The notes below the pieces were generated by a model. That model saw only the letters and a program-made list of their open reading frames with translations. It was not told the origin of the DNA and searched no databases. Shown here one piece after another: positions 33,421 to 42,211 of a DNA stretch of 64,000 bases; position 1 is the stretch's first letter, and each line of letters opens with the position of its first letter. The DNA comes from Sphingomonas cavernae (GTDB lineage: Bacteria > Pseudomonadota > Alphaproteobacteria > Sphingomonadales > Sphingomonadaceae), in assembly GCF_003590775.1 (NCBI RefSeq), contig NZ_QYUM01000001.1:1-64000 (forward strand). The letters run 5' to 3'. The position numbers were made by a program, and so were the translations under genes.

Positions 33421-34042
33421 GGCGCGCGCTTATGTTCCCACTTTTCCCTTGAATCGTGAAGTAAAATGTCGCGGTTGCACAATTTCATTTCGCGTTGCCT
33501 TTCGGTGTGTCGCTACTGCTTTACGATGCGAAAGAGCGGGCGATCGGCGCAAGTGCATTGACCGCCGCCTAGCCTTGCAAATCGGGGGGTGTGTGGGACA
33601 GCGATTTTGTGGGTGCTGTCGGCTTTCGACCCGAAGGAGACCTTCACCCTCAAGGGAGAAGGATACGGAGCCTTGCTGCGCGTGAGCGCAACTAGGCGGA
33701 GTTGGATGAGGGGGTGGAAGCTTGGGAGTCGTGCGTTGCCGTTGACTTACGCCCCCTCACCCAGCTCCGACTAGGCGGCACAGCCGCCAAGTCTGCGCAA
33801 CCCTCTCCCTTAAGGGAGAGGGAGTTCGAGACGTCCGCTAACCACCCCATAGCGACATTTGACCCGACATTATCGCGGGTTGCTCCGACCATCACGCCAC
33901 CGTCAAAACCCCTATAGCAAAATATGGGCCCGCTATTCCAAAGCGGTATTATTATCCCCCGCCGCTATGCCTTTTATTGATTCCAGAAGATCGATCCGCC
34001 GGCACCGCCTCTCCTGGCTGACCGGCGCTGTTTCTGGAGACG
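33421..34042. other. 622-bp intergenic region with a palindromic element
   Basis: No convincing gene. It contains the imperfect inverted repeat at 33642-33822 (separate entry). Further on, an AT-rich stretch includes the dyad ccgct-attccaa-agcgg near 33930 and gtattattat. This is the likely promoter and operator zone of the operon starting at 34043, whose ribosome site is ctggaga just before the ATG. Confidence 0.5.
33642..33822. repeat. palindromic intergenic repeat element
   Basis: Two imperfect inverted arms of about 70 nt (33642-33714 and 33752-33822) are separated by ~37 bp. The inner ends pair as aggcggagttggatgaggggg against ccccctcacccagctccgacta. The outer right end is a perfect 22-bp palindrome made of ccctctccctt and its complement (33801-33822). 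Such elements are likely mobile, MITE- or REP-like intergenic repeats; copy number in the genome cannot be known here. Confidence 0.6.
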
Positions 34043-34975
34043 ATGATGACGGCACCCTGGTATGCGCTGGCAAGCTATGCGGCGGGCGACGAGATCCGCT
34101 CCGCGCTGGTGCTGGGCGAGGCGCTCTATGACCTTGCGGCGATTGCTGATGGCGCGGGCGCCAGCGACGCATTGAAGCGCCGGATCGGCTCGGTCGACAT
34201 ACTGGTGCGCGACTGGGAGGGCGTGAAGGACGAGCTGGCGACGCTCGCCGCCTGGGCGCGCGGGGCGCAGCTCGATCCCGTCGCCGCGACGCCGCTCGCG
34301 CCCTTTGCTCCGCACCGCGTGTTCGGGGCGGCATCCAACTATATCGAGCATGCCGAGGAGATGGCGACCAAGCTCGCCGCCAAGGCCGACAGCATGCCCT
34401 ATATCTTCCTCAAGACCGTCGACAGCGTCATCGGCCCGGACGACACCGTCTTCCTGCCGCCCGAGAGCAAGAAGGTCGACTGGGAGGTCGAGCTGGGCGT
34501 GGTGATCGGCCGGGCGGGACGGCGCATCCCGGTCGAGCAGGCGCATGCACACATCGCGGGCTATGTGATCGTCAACGACATCTCGGCGCGCGACATGACG
34601 CGGCGCAGCGACTTCCCGTTCTCGCACGACTGGTTCCGCGGCAAGAGCTTCGACAGCTTCACCCCGATGGGCCCGTGGTTCGTCCCCGCCGAATGTATCG
34701 ACGACCTCCACGACCTGAAGCTCACCTTGAGCGTCAATGGCGAGGTGATGCAGGACGGCAATTCGGGCGAGATGATCTTCAACACCTATGAGCAGATCGC
34801 CTATCTCTCGATGCTGCTGACGCTGAAGCCCGGCGACGTGATCGCGACGGGCACGCCCGCGGGCGTCGGCATGGGGCGCGGCATTTTCCTGAAGGATGGT
34901 GACCAGATGGTCGCGACGGTCGAGGGGATCGGCACGCTCGCCAATCCCGTGCGTGCGGAAAGGGCGGAAGCATGA
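34043..34975 (+). CDS. fumarylacetoacetate-hydrolase family protein
   Basis: A 310-residue FAH-family hydrolase or isomerase. It has an N-terminal domain of about 90 residues, then the catalytic fold with ASNYIEHAEEM, the acidic metal site DWEVELGVVIG, VNDISARDMTRR, KSFDSFTPMGPW and ATGTPAGVGMG. The family acts on acylpyruvates, homoprotocatechuate-type products or 2-hydroxy-dienoates. It opens a rightward operon and overlaps the ABC binding-protein gene by 4 bp (ATGA). Substrate unknown. Confidence 0.88.
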   Translation: MMTAPWYALASYAAGDEIRSALVLGEALYDLAAIADGAGASDALKRRIGSVDILVRDWEGVKDELATLAAWARGAQLDPVAATPLAPFAPHRVFGAASNYIEHAEEMATKLAAKADSMPYIFLKTVDSVIGPDDTVFLPPESKKVDWEVELGVVIGRAGRRIPVEQAHAHIAGYVIVNDISARDMTRRSDFPFSHDWFRGKSFDSFTPMGPWFVPAECIDDLHDLKLTLSVNGEVMQDGNSGEMIFNTYEQIAYLSMLLTLKPGDVIATGTPAGVGMGRGIFLKDGDQMVATVEGIGTLANPVRAERAEA

Positions 34976-35967
34976 GCAAGGGAATGATCCGGGCCGCGGT
35001 CGCGGCGGTGGCGCTGATGCTTGGCGGCTGTGGCGGTACGGGCGATGCGGGCAAGGAGCGCGTCACCTTCAATATGTCGTGGCTGCCACAGGGCAGCATG
35101 GCGGGCGTGATCGCGGCGATCGACAAGGGCTATTATGCCGAGGCCGGCCTCGACGTGAATGTCGTGCGCGGTTTTGGCGGCATCCGCACCGCCAACGAGC
35201 TCGACCAGGGCATGTTCGAATTCGGCTATGGCGACCCCGTCTCGGTCGTCCTCAATAGGCAGAATGGCGGGAAGACGCGGATGGTCGGCACGATCAATAC
35301 GCGCTGGCCCGCCGCGCTGTGCTACGTCAAGGAACGCCACACCATCGAAAAGCCCGCCGATCTTGCGGGGTTGACCGTTGGCGGCGGGCAGAGTTCGGCG
35401 ATGCAGGCGCTGGTGCCCGCTTGGCTGACGCGCAACGGCGTCGACAAGGACAGCGTGAAGCTGCTCCAGCTCGATCCAGCGCTGGTCGTGACGTCGCTGG
35501 TCGAGGGCAAGATCGACGCGGGCGAATGCTGGGAAGGCAACAGCCTGCCGCTGTACCACAAGCGCGCGAAGGAGGCTGGCGTCACCATCGGCCGGATTTC
35601 CTATTCCGCCTTCAACCTCGACCTATACGGCAGCGGCATCCTGACCACCGAGAAGATGCTCGCCGAGAAGCCCGAGACGGTGAAGAAGTTCCTCGCCGCA
35701 ACCTATCGCGGTTACGAATATGCCGCCGCCAATCCCGACGAGGTGGTCGGCATGATGACCAAGCGCTTCCCGATGCTCGATGCGGCGATCACCAAACAGC
35801 AGATGGTCGAGACCGCGGAGCTGATGAAGGACGGCGCGGGGACCTTCAAACCCGCGCGCGTCGCCAGCTCGCTCGATTTCTTGAAACAGGCCTATGCGCT
35901 GAAGGGCGATATCGCGCCCGGCGACGTCTTCGAAGGCGCGTCGGCGACGCCCGCAGCGCGGCCCTAG
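34972..35967 (+). CDS. ABC transporter substrate-binding lipoprotein (NMT1/THI5-SsuA-like)
   Basis: A 331-residue periplasmic binding protein with a lipoprotein signal: hydrophobic AAVALMLGG followed by C20. The mature part has the NMT1/SsuA pattern: NMSWLPQG, AIDKGYYAEAGLDV, FGYGDPVSV, DLAGLTVGGGQSSAMQAL and WEGNSLPLY. The family binds thiamine-pyrimidine precursors, alkylsulfonates, taurine or aromatic acids. Encoded with a permease and ATPase two and three genes downstream, interrupted by a VOC gene. Binding specificity cannot be read from the sequence. Confidence 0.9.
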   Translation: MSKGMIRAAVAAVALMLGGCGGTGDAGKERVTFNMSWLPQGSMAGVIAAIDKGYYAEAGLDVNVVRGFGGIRTANELDQGMFEFGYGDPVSVVLNRQNGGKTRMVGTINTRWPAALCYVKERHTIEKPADLAGLTVGGGQSSAMQALVPAWLTRNGVDKDSVKLLQLDPALVVTSLVEGKIDAGECWEGNSLPLYHKRAKEAGVTIGRISYSAFNLDLYGSGILTTEKMLAEKPETVKKFLAATYRGYEYAAANPDEVVGMMTKRFPMLDAAITKQQMVETAELMKDGAGTFKPARVASSLDFLKQAYALKGDIAPGDVFEGASATPAARP

Positions 35968-35979
35968 GAGCCTTAGTTG

Positions 35980-36525
35980 ATGTATCGTCCCAAACCCAAC
36001 AAGCTCGGCCATCTGGTGCTGAAGGTCCGCGACATTCACGCGTCGGTCGCCTTCTACCGGGACGTTGTCGGGCTCGAAGTGTCCGACTGGATCGACCAGC
36101 ACATGGTGTTCATGCGCGCCGGGCAGGATCATCACGATCTCGCGCTGCTCCAGATGACGCCCGAGGAGATTGCGGGCCACGAACCCGGTCGCCCACCGCT
36201 CGAGCATTTCTCCTACCATGTCGACGACGTGGCCGAGCTCGAGAAGATCGCGGCGATGCTCCAGGAGCGCGGTGTGCTGATCGATCGCGGCATCGGCAAG
36301 CACGGGCCGGGCGCCAACAGCTTCCTCGTCTTCCGCGATCCTGACGGCAACAATGTCGAATTCTATTCGGACATGATCCAGATCGGCCCCGATTTCCCCC
36401 CGCACGAACCGCGCGTATGGAACGGGCTGGAGATGGAGACCTTCGACCGCTGGGGACTCGAGCATTTCGTCGTGCCGCCGCCGCCGCGGATTCAGAAGCT
36501 CCGCGATCGCGACGGGGAGGGCTGA
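35980..36525 (+). CDS. VOC-superfamily protein, extradiol-dioxygenase-like
   Basis: A 181-residue vicinal-oxygen-chelate protein with the three positions expected of a metal triad: H11 (KLGHLVLKVRD), a histidine in LEHFSYHVDD, and a glutamate in DPDGNNVEFYSD. This wording is that of catechol 2,3-dioxygenase-like and related single-module enzymes. The ATG at 35980 behind taggag is preferred to a TTG one codon earlier. It sits between ABC genes in the same operon, so it probably acts on the imported compound or its product. Confidence 0.78.
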   Translation: MYRPKPNKLGHLVLKVRDIHASVAFYRDVVGLEVSDWIDQHMVFMRAGQDHHDLALLQMTPEEIAGHEPGRPPLEHFSYHVDDVAELEKIAAMLQERGVLIDRGIGKHGPGANSFLVFRDPDGNNVEFYSDMIQIGPDFPPHEPRVWNGLEMETFDRWGLEHFVVPPPPRIQKLRDRDGEG

Positions 36526-37284
36526 ATGGCGACGCCCCCCAGGACGCAGTCCAATCCGGTCGTCGCGGCGCTGTTCTTCGTCGCGCTCGCCGCGGCATGG
36601 GAGTTCGGCGTCCGCCTCTTCGGCGTCAAATCCTATCTGCTTCCCGCGCTGAGCGATATCGGCGTCGCCTTCTGGGAGGCGCGCGCGATGCTGCTCGATC
36701 ACTCGCTGGTAACGCTGGGTGAGGTGTTGAGCGGCTTTGCGCTCGCGGCTGTGCTGGGCGTCGCGCTCGCCGCGCTGATCCATGTCGTGCCGGTCGCGCG
36801 TTCGACGCTCTATCCGGTGGTGATCGCGCTCCAGTCGATCCCCAAGGTCGGGCTCGCGCCGCTGATGGTGGTGTGGCTGGGATACGGGTTCGGATCGAAG
36901 CTGGTGATGGCGTTCCTCTTCGCCTTTTTCCCGATCGTGATCTCGACGCTTGGGGGCCTCGCAAGCGTGCCCTCCAATCTGGAGGAGCATTTCCGCGCGC
37001 TGGGGGCGAGCCGCTGGACGATGTTCGCCAGGCTTCAGGTTCCCGCGGCAATGCCCAACTTCATGGATGGCTGCAAGGTGGCGATGCCGCTGGCGGTGAT
37101 CGGCGCGATCGTGGGCGAGTTCGTCGGATCGAACAACGGTCTCGGCAACGTCATCCTGCTCGCGACGGGTTCGTCGCAGACCGCGCTGACCTTTGCCGCG
37201 CTGCTGACGGTGACCATGCTCTCGCTCGTGCTCTTCTATGTGGTCGAGCTCCTTTCCAAATTCGTGTGGTGGCGGGCAGTCTGA
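36526..37284 (+). CDS. ABC transporter permease (SsuC/TauC-type)
   Basis: A 252-residue inner-membrane permease with about six membrane segments and the coupling-loop motif HFRALGASRWTMFARLQVPAAMP (EAA loop, about residues 157-180). It starts directly at the VOC stop codon, and its own stop shares one base with the ATPase start (TGATG). Together with the 34972 and 37284 products it forms one importer. Confidence 0.92.
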   Translation: MATPPRTQSNPVVAALFFVALAAAWEFGVRLFGVKSYLLPALSDIGVAFWEARAMLLDHSLVTLGEVLSGFALAAVLGVALAALIHVVPVARSTLYPVVIALQSIPKVGLAPLMVVWLGYGFGSKLVMAFLFAFFPIVISTLGGLASVPSNLEEHFRALGASRWTMFARLQVPAAMPNFMDGCKVAMPLAVIGAIVGEFVGSNNGLGNVILLATGSSQTALTFAALLTVTMLSLVLFYVVELLSKFVWWRAV

Positions 37285-38042
37285 TGGGTGTTGCGATCCG
37301 GGTTGAAAACCTGACCAAATTCTACGGCGGACCGACGGGCACCAAGGCGCTCGAGGATGTCGATATCGCGATCGAGGATTGCGAGTTCATCTCGATCATC
37401 GGGCCTTCGGGCTGCGGCAAGAGCACGTTGCTGCGCATCCTCGCGGGGCTGCACGGCTTCGATACGGGCAGCGCAGCGATGTTCGACGAGGGCGTCGACG
37501 CCCCGCGCGACGATGTCGGCGTGGTTTTCCAGACCGCGAACCTGCTGCCATGGCTTACCGTCGACAAGAACCTGACGCTCGCGCTCGAGATCCGTCGCGG
37601 CAAGGCGGCGGCGGAGGCCGCGGATGTCGGCGCGATGGTCGAGATGCTCAATTTGAAGGGCTTCGAGGACAAATATCCGCACGAGCTTTCGGGGGGCATG
37701 AAGCACCGCGTCGCGATCGGCCAGGCGCTGATGCAGAACCCGCGCGTGCTGCTGATGGACGAGCCCTTCGGCGCGCTCGACGCGCTGACGCGCGACCGGC
37801 TCAACATCGAGCTGCTCAGGCTCTGGCAGCGCGACCGCAAGACCGTGGTGCTCATCACGCACAGCATTTCGGAAGCGGTGCTGCTGTCCGACCGCGTGCT
37901 CGTGCTGTCCGAGCGGCCGGGGCGGCTGATCGCCGATCTCAAGATCGACCTGCCGCGCCCGCGCGATCCATCGATCACCCGCGACATGCCCGCGTTCGGC
38001 GATCACGTCGTCGAGCTGAGCCGGATCATGGGCGTCGTCTAG
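37284..38042 (+). CDS. ABC transporter ATP-binding protein (SsuB/TauB-type)
   Basis: A 252-residue ATPase with Walker A GPSGCGKST (about 40-48), a Q-loop in VVFQTANLLPW, the signature LSGGMKHRVAIGQAL, Walker B VLLMDEPFGALD and the H-loop in LITHSISEA. The fifth signature residue is Met where Gln is common, which is tolerated in this subgroup. It energises the importer encoded by the two upstream ABC genes. Confidence 0.93.
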   Translation: MGVAIRVENLTKFYGGPTGTKALEDVDIAIEDCEFISIIGPSGCGKSTLLRILAGLHGFDTGSAAMFDEGVDAPRDDVGVVFQTANLLPWLTVDKNLTLALEIRRGKAAAEAADVGAMVEMLNLKGFEDKYPHELSGGMKHRVAIGQALMQNPRVLLMDEPFGALDALTRDRLNIELLRLWQRDRKTVVLITHSISEAVLLSDRVLVLSERPGRLIADLKIDLPRPRDPSITRDMPAFGDHVVELSRIMGVV

Positions 38043-38059
38043 ACAGTCAGGAGTCTGCC

Positions 38060-38881
38060 ATGCCCGTTCTTTCGATCGGCCAGAGCGAAATCTACTATGA
38101 AGACCAGGGCGAGGGGCCCGCGATCGTGTTCGCGCACGGGATCGGCGGAAACCATGCGAGCTGGTACCAGCAGGTAGCCGCCTTCGCGCGCTCCTACCGC
38201 GTCATCACCTTCGACCATCGCGGTTTCGGGCGTTCGACCGATGTCGAGAATGCAGGGCGGAGCGCCTTCGAGTCCGATCTGCGCGCGCTGCTCGATCATC
38301 TCGATATCAGCGAGACTGTGCTGGTCGGGCAGTCGATGGGTGGAGGAACATGCATCAGCTTTGCCACGGCGTATCCCGAGCGCGTGCGTGCGCTCGTCAT
38401 CGCGTCCTCGCTCCACGCCATCGCCGAGCCCGATGATGTCGCGCCGCTGATGGATGCCGCACGCGCCGCGACCGCCGATATGAGCCAGCTCGAGCGCGTG
38501 CTCGATGCGACGTTCCGTGCGGCCAATCCCGAGCAGGCGGCGCTCTACGCGGCCATTGCGAGCTTCAACCGCGTCGATCGCCGCAGCCTGACGGGTACAT
38601 GGCCGATGCTGGTCGCGCCCGAGGCGGTGGGTGGCGGAAAGCCCGTGCTGTTCGTGGCCGGGCTGGATGACGTGCTCTTCCCCGTCGAGGCGGTGCGGCG
38701 TGTCCAGGCGCGCGTGCCCGGATCCTTCCTTGTCGAGATATCCGCGGGTCATTCGGTGTTTTTCGAGCGCGGGGACGAATTCAACGACAGCGTGCTGAGC
38801 TTCCTCGCCGCATGCGGCATCCGCGGCGTCAGGCGCAGCGCCCACAGCAACGCGGCGGGCTATACCGCCCCCGCGCAATAA
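38060..38881 (+). CDS. alpha/beta hydrolase
   Basis: A 273-residue hydrolase with the oxyanion region FAHGIGGN, nucleophile S92 in VGQSMGGG, a likely acid in VAGLDDVLFP and a catalytic His in SAGHSVFFE. Proteins like this include meta-cleavage C-C hydrolases and 3-oxoadipate enol-lactonases. Ribosome site caggag before ATG 38060; 17 bp after the ATPase gene and 19 bp before the ThDP enzyme gene. Its place with a VOC dioxygenase-like gene favours a C-C or lactone hydrolase, not proven. Confidence 0.85.
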   Translation: MPVLSIGQSEIYYEDQGEGPAIVFAHGIGGNHASWYQQVAAFARSYRVITFDHRGFGRSTDVENAGRSAFESDLRALLDHLDISETVLVGQSMGGGTCISFATAYPERVRALVIASSLHAIAEPDDVAPLMDAARAATADMSQLERVLDATFRAANPEQAALYAAIASFNRVDRRSLTGTWPMLVAPEAVGGGKPVLFVAGLDDVLFPVEAVRRVQARVPGSFLVEISAGHSVFFERGDEFNDSVLSFLAACGIRGVRRSAHSNAAGYTAPAQ

Positions 38882-38900
38882 TCGCATCAAAGGACAGACA

Positions 38901-40529
38901 ATGACCGGAACGACCGTAGCCAAGGCCGTAGTCACAAGCCTCCGCGACATGGGAGTGCGCCATGTCTTTGGCGTACCGAGCGGCGGCTGGGTCGATTATA
39001 TGGAAGCGCTTCGCACCACCGACGGCATCGATTTCGTGCTGACCAGCCATGAGGGCGGGGCAAGCTTCATGGCCGATATCTGCGGACGGCTGACGGGCGT
39101 TCCGGGTGTCTGCTTCGGCACCTTCGGCCCCGGCGCGACCAACCTTGCCACGGGCGTGGGCGGGGCGACGCTCGACCGTTCGCCGATGATAGCCTTGTCG
39201 GACGAGATGCCCGAGGCGATGCGCAGCCGCGTGACGCAGATGGGGATCGACCATCAGGCGCTGTTTGCGCCGATCACCAAGATGACGACGCGGCTGACCG
39301 CGGAGAAGGTTGGCGAGACGCTGGCGGAAGCGGCAGAGGTCGCGCTGTCGGGGCGTCCGGGCGCGGTGCATGTCGGTCTGCCCGTCGGGCTGAGCGCGGC
39401 TGAGACCAGCTCGCCTTCGCCCGGACGAGTCACGCCCAAGGCACCGCGCCAGCCCGATGCGGCCGCGGTCGGCGCGCTCGTCGCCGCGTTCGGCGCGGCC
39501 AGGAAGCCGATCCTCGCGGTCGGCCTTGGTGCCGCGCATGCGCGCGTCGCGGACAAGGTGATCGCGCTCGCCGAGCGCTTCGGCCTGCCGATCGTGCTGA
39601 CGCCGATGGCCAAGGGCATGGTTCCCGAAAGCCACAAAAGCTATGCGGGCGTGCTGTTCCACGCGCTCAGCGACCTTGTCGGCCGCACGCATGCCGAGGC
39701 CGATCTGGTCGTCGCGATCGGATATGACCCCGTCGAATTCAACTTCGAAGGCTGGATGAAGGACGGGCTCGCCATCGCCAATATCGATGTCGAACCCGTC
39801 GACATCGACACGGGCAAGCACCCTGTGCTCGCAGACGTGACGGGCGATATCGCTGCTGGCCTCGACGCGTTGCTCGCGCTCGATGTCCCGCCCAAGAATT
39901 GGGATCTCGACGTGATCGCGGCGCGGACCGCCGAGCTGTTCGGACGGCTGTCGCCCGACAGCAACCGCTTCGGTCCCTGCGCCGCGCTCGACGTGCTGCG
40001 CGACGTGCTGCCCGAAGACGGCATCATGACCTGCGACGTCGGCGCGCACACGCACCTGATCGGGCAGAAATGGCTGACGCCCAGGCCCGGCACGCAGATC
40101 ATGTCCAATGGCTGGTCGTCGATGGGCTTCGGCCTGCCCGCGGCGATCGCGGCCAAGCTCTGCCGCCCCGATACCGCAGTGTGCACCGTCGTCGGTGATG
40201 GCGGCTTTCTGATGACCGTGGGCGAGCTCGCGACCGCGGTCCGCGAGAAGCTCAACATCGTGATCGTGGTCTTTACCGACAACGATCTCGCGCTGATCCG
40301 CATCAAGCAGGAAAAGAAGCACAACCCGATCTATGGTACGCCCGTGCGCGCCGAGGGCACGATCGGCGGGCCGTCGCTCTTCGGCGTGCCCGTCGTCACC
40401 GCCGCCGACCCCGACGCGCTGCGCGCGGCGCTGGTCGATGCATTTGCCGCCGATGGACCGGTGATCGTCGAGGCGCTGCTCGACAGCCGCGAATATGACG
40501 CGCTGGTGCTGCACAAGGACAAGCCATGA
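38901..40529 (+). CDS. thiamine-diphosphate enzyme (acetolactate synthase-like / 2-oxoacid decarboxylase-like)
   Basis: A 542-residue three-domain ThDP protein. The N-terminal Pyr domain has the cofactor-activating glutamate in SHEGGASFMAD (about residue 52) and GTFGPGATN. The central domain follows. The C-terminal PP domain has GDGGFLMTVGELATA through VVFTDND for Mg-ThDP binding. It overlaps the aldehyde dehydrogenase gene by 4 bp, which suggests a pair: 2-oxoacid to aldehyde, then aldehyde to acid. It is not clearly the biosynthetic IlvB, as no regulatory subunit is present. Confidence 0.87.
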   Translation: MTGTTVAKAVVTSLRDMGVRHVFGVPSGGWVDYMEALRTTDGIDFVLTSHEGGASFMADICGRLTGVPGVCFGTFGPGATNLATGVGGATLDRSPMIALSDEMPEAMRSRVTQMGIDHQALFAPITKMTTRLTAEKVGETLAEAAEVALSGRPGAVHVGLPVGLSAAETSSPSPGRVTPKAPRQPDAAAVGALVAAFGAARKPILAVGLGAAHARVADKVIALAERFGLPIVLTPMAKGMVPESHKSYAGVLFHALSDLVGRTHAEADLVVAIGYDPVEFNFEGWMKDGLAIANIDVEPVDIDTGKHPVLADVTGDIAAGLDALLALDVPPKNWDLDVIAARTAELFGRLSPDSNRFGPCAALDVLRDVLPEDGIMTCDVGAHTHLIGQKWLTPRPGTQIMSNGWSSMGFGLPAAIAAKLCRPDTAVCTVVGDGGFLMTVGELATAVREKLNIVIVVFTDNDLALIRIKQEKKHNPIYGTPVRAEGTIGGPSLFGVPVVTAADPDALRAALVDAFAADGPVIVEALLDSREYDALVLHKDKP

Positions 40530-41968
40530 TGCTGATGGCGGTCGAGCCCAAAGCGTCGCTGCTGATCGGCGGCGTCTGGCGCGGCGCCGATACCGGCATG
40601 GCGGTCGACAATCCCTATAGCGGCGAGGTGCTGGCGCATGTCGCCTGCGCCACCGCTGCCGATGCCGGGGACGCGATCGCAAGCGCACTGCGCGGGGCCG
40701 AGGCGATGCGCGCGCTCTCCACCGGTGAGCGCGCCGCGATCCTGCGCCGAGCCGGCGATGCGCTCTCGGCCGATGCGGAACGCTTTGCCGCGATGATCAC
40801 TGCGGAGACGGGGAAGGTCATCAAGGCCTCGACCAAGGAGGTGCGCCGCGCGGTCAATACGCTACGCCTCTCCGCCGAAGAGGCGACGCGGCTGACTGGC
40901 GAGACGATCCCCTTTGACAGCTTTGCAGGTGGCGAGGGGCGGCACGGTTACTATGTCTACGAACCGCTGGGGGTGATCGCAGCGATCACGCCGTTCAACG
41001 ATCCGCTCAATCTCGCCTGCCACAAGCTGGGCCCTGCGCTCGCCGCGGGCAATGCGGTGATCCTGAAGCCCGCCGATCAGGCGCCGCTCACCGCGATCAT
41101 GCTCGTCGAGTTGCTGCTGGCGGCGGGATTGCCCGCAGAGGCGCTCCAGCTTCTGACCGGTTATGGCCGCGATTTCGGCGCGGCGCTCGTGGCGTCGGAT
41201 GAAGTCGCGATGGTCTCTTTCACGGGCGGCGCGCGCGTGGGAGAGGAGATCGCGCGCACCGCGGGGATCAAGCGTGTGGCGATGGAACTCGGCGCCAACG
41301 GGCCCGTGATCGTGGCGGCCGACGCCGATGTGGAAAAGGCCGCCGAGGCGTGCGTTTCGGGCGCCTTCTGGGCGGCGGGGCAGAATTGCATCGGGGTGCA
41401 GCGCATCTACGTCCACGCATCGGTCTATGCCGATTTTCGCGACCGCTTGGCCGCGAAGACAGCGGCGCTGATCGTGGGCGATCCGATGGCGGCAGAAACC
41501 GATATCGGTCCGATGATCGCCGCGTGCGAGGCCGAGCGGCTCGAGGAATGGACCGATGAGGCGCTGGCCGCGGGCGCGGCGCGCTGTGCGGGCGGGGCGC
41601 GGCAGGGCGCGATCTTCCCGCCGACGGTGCTGGAGAATGTTCCCGCGAGCGCACGGATCGTGCGCCGGGAGGCTTTCGGCCCCGTTGTCAGCCTCTTCCC
41701 CTTTACCGATCTGGATGCCGCGATTGCAGCGGCCAACCGCGCCGAACATGCGATTCATGCGGCGATCTTCACCGAGAACATTCGCGACGCACACCATGCC
41801 GCGCGGCATCTGCACGCGGCGGGCGTGATGATCAACGATTCGACTGACTATCGGCTCGACGCGATGCCGTTCGGTGGTGCCGGGCGCGGTAATATGGGCC
41901 GCGAGGGCGTCCGCTTCGCGATCCGCGAGATGTCCCAGACAAAGGTCATCTGCTTTTCAGCCCGCTAG
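40526..41968 (+). CDS. NAD(P)-dependent aldehyde dehydrogenase
   Basis: A 480-residue aldehyde dehydrogenase with the general-base glutamate in MELGANGP (about 252), the nucleophile cysteine in AAGQNCIGVQR (about 290) and VRREAFGPVVSLF near the C-terminus. The sequence resembles broad succinate-semialdehyde/lactaldehyde-type enzymes. The ATG at 40526 overlaps the ThDP gene stop, so the two are translationally coupled. Likely oxidises the aldehyde made by that enzyme. Last gene of the operon begun at 34043. Confidence 0.9.
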   Translation: MMLMAVEPKASLLIGGVWRGADTGMAVDNPYSGEVLAHVACATAADAGDAIASALRGAEAMRALSTGERAAILRRAGDALSADAERFAAMITAETGKVIKASTKEVRRAVNTLRLSAEEATRLTGETIPFDSFAGGEGRHGYYVYEPLGVIAAITPFNDPLNLACHKLGPALAAGNAVILKPADQAPLTAIMLVELLLAAGLPAEALQLLTGYGRDFGAALVASDEVAMVSFTGGARVGEEIARTAGIKRVAMELGANGPVIVAADADVEKAAEACVSGAFWAAGQNCIGVQRIYVHASVYADFRDRLAAKTAALIVGDPMAAETDIGPMIAACEAERLEEWTDEALAAGAARCAGGARQGAIFPPTVLENVPASARIVRREAFGPVVSLFPFTDLDAAIAAANRAEHAIHAAIFTENIRDAHHAARHLHAAGVMINDSTDYRLDAMPFGGAGRGNMGREGVRFAIREMSQTKVICFSAR

Positions 41969-42211
41969 GTCCACCTCGCGCTCATACTCAAACAGCCGTT
42001 GGCTTTCGGTTGCGGCGGCCGGTTCGCCCGGTCGCATCTTTTGGTTTCGAGATGGCTGGGAATCGGCGCCTGGCGCGGCGAAACCGGCATGAATCGTCGA
42101 TATTTTTATATGCCAAACGGGAATATGAGCGCGTGATAATATTATTTTTAACATATGGCGACTGCCCATAGGCTCTGTGATTGAGACAGGTTGACGGGTG
42201 AGGAACACCGG
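41969..42211 (+). promoter_or_regulatory. upstream region of the first TonB receptor gene
   Basis: A 243-bp gap without a gene. It contains the AT-rich block with aatattatttt (42138-42148), shared in reverse complement with the nba-like promoter. The words atggcgac...ccataggctc (around 42154-42176) recur before the second TonB receptor (52310-52330), although the rest of the two leaders differ. These shared words may be promoter or leader elements. Confidence 0.45.
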
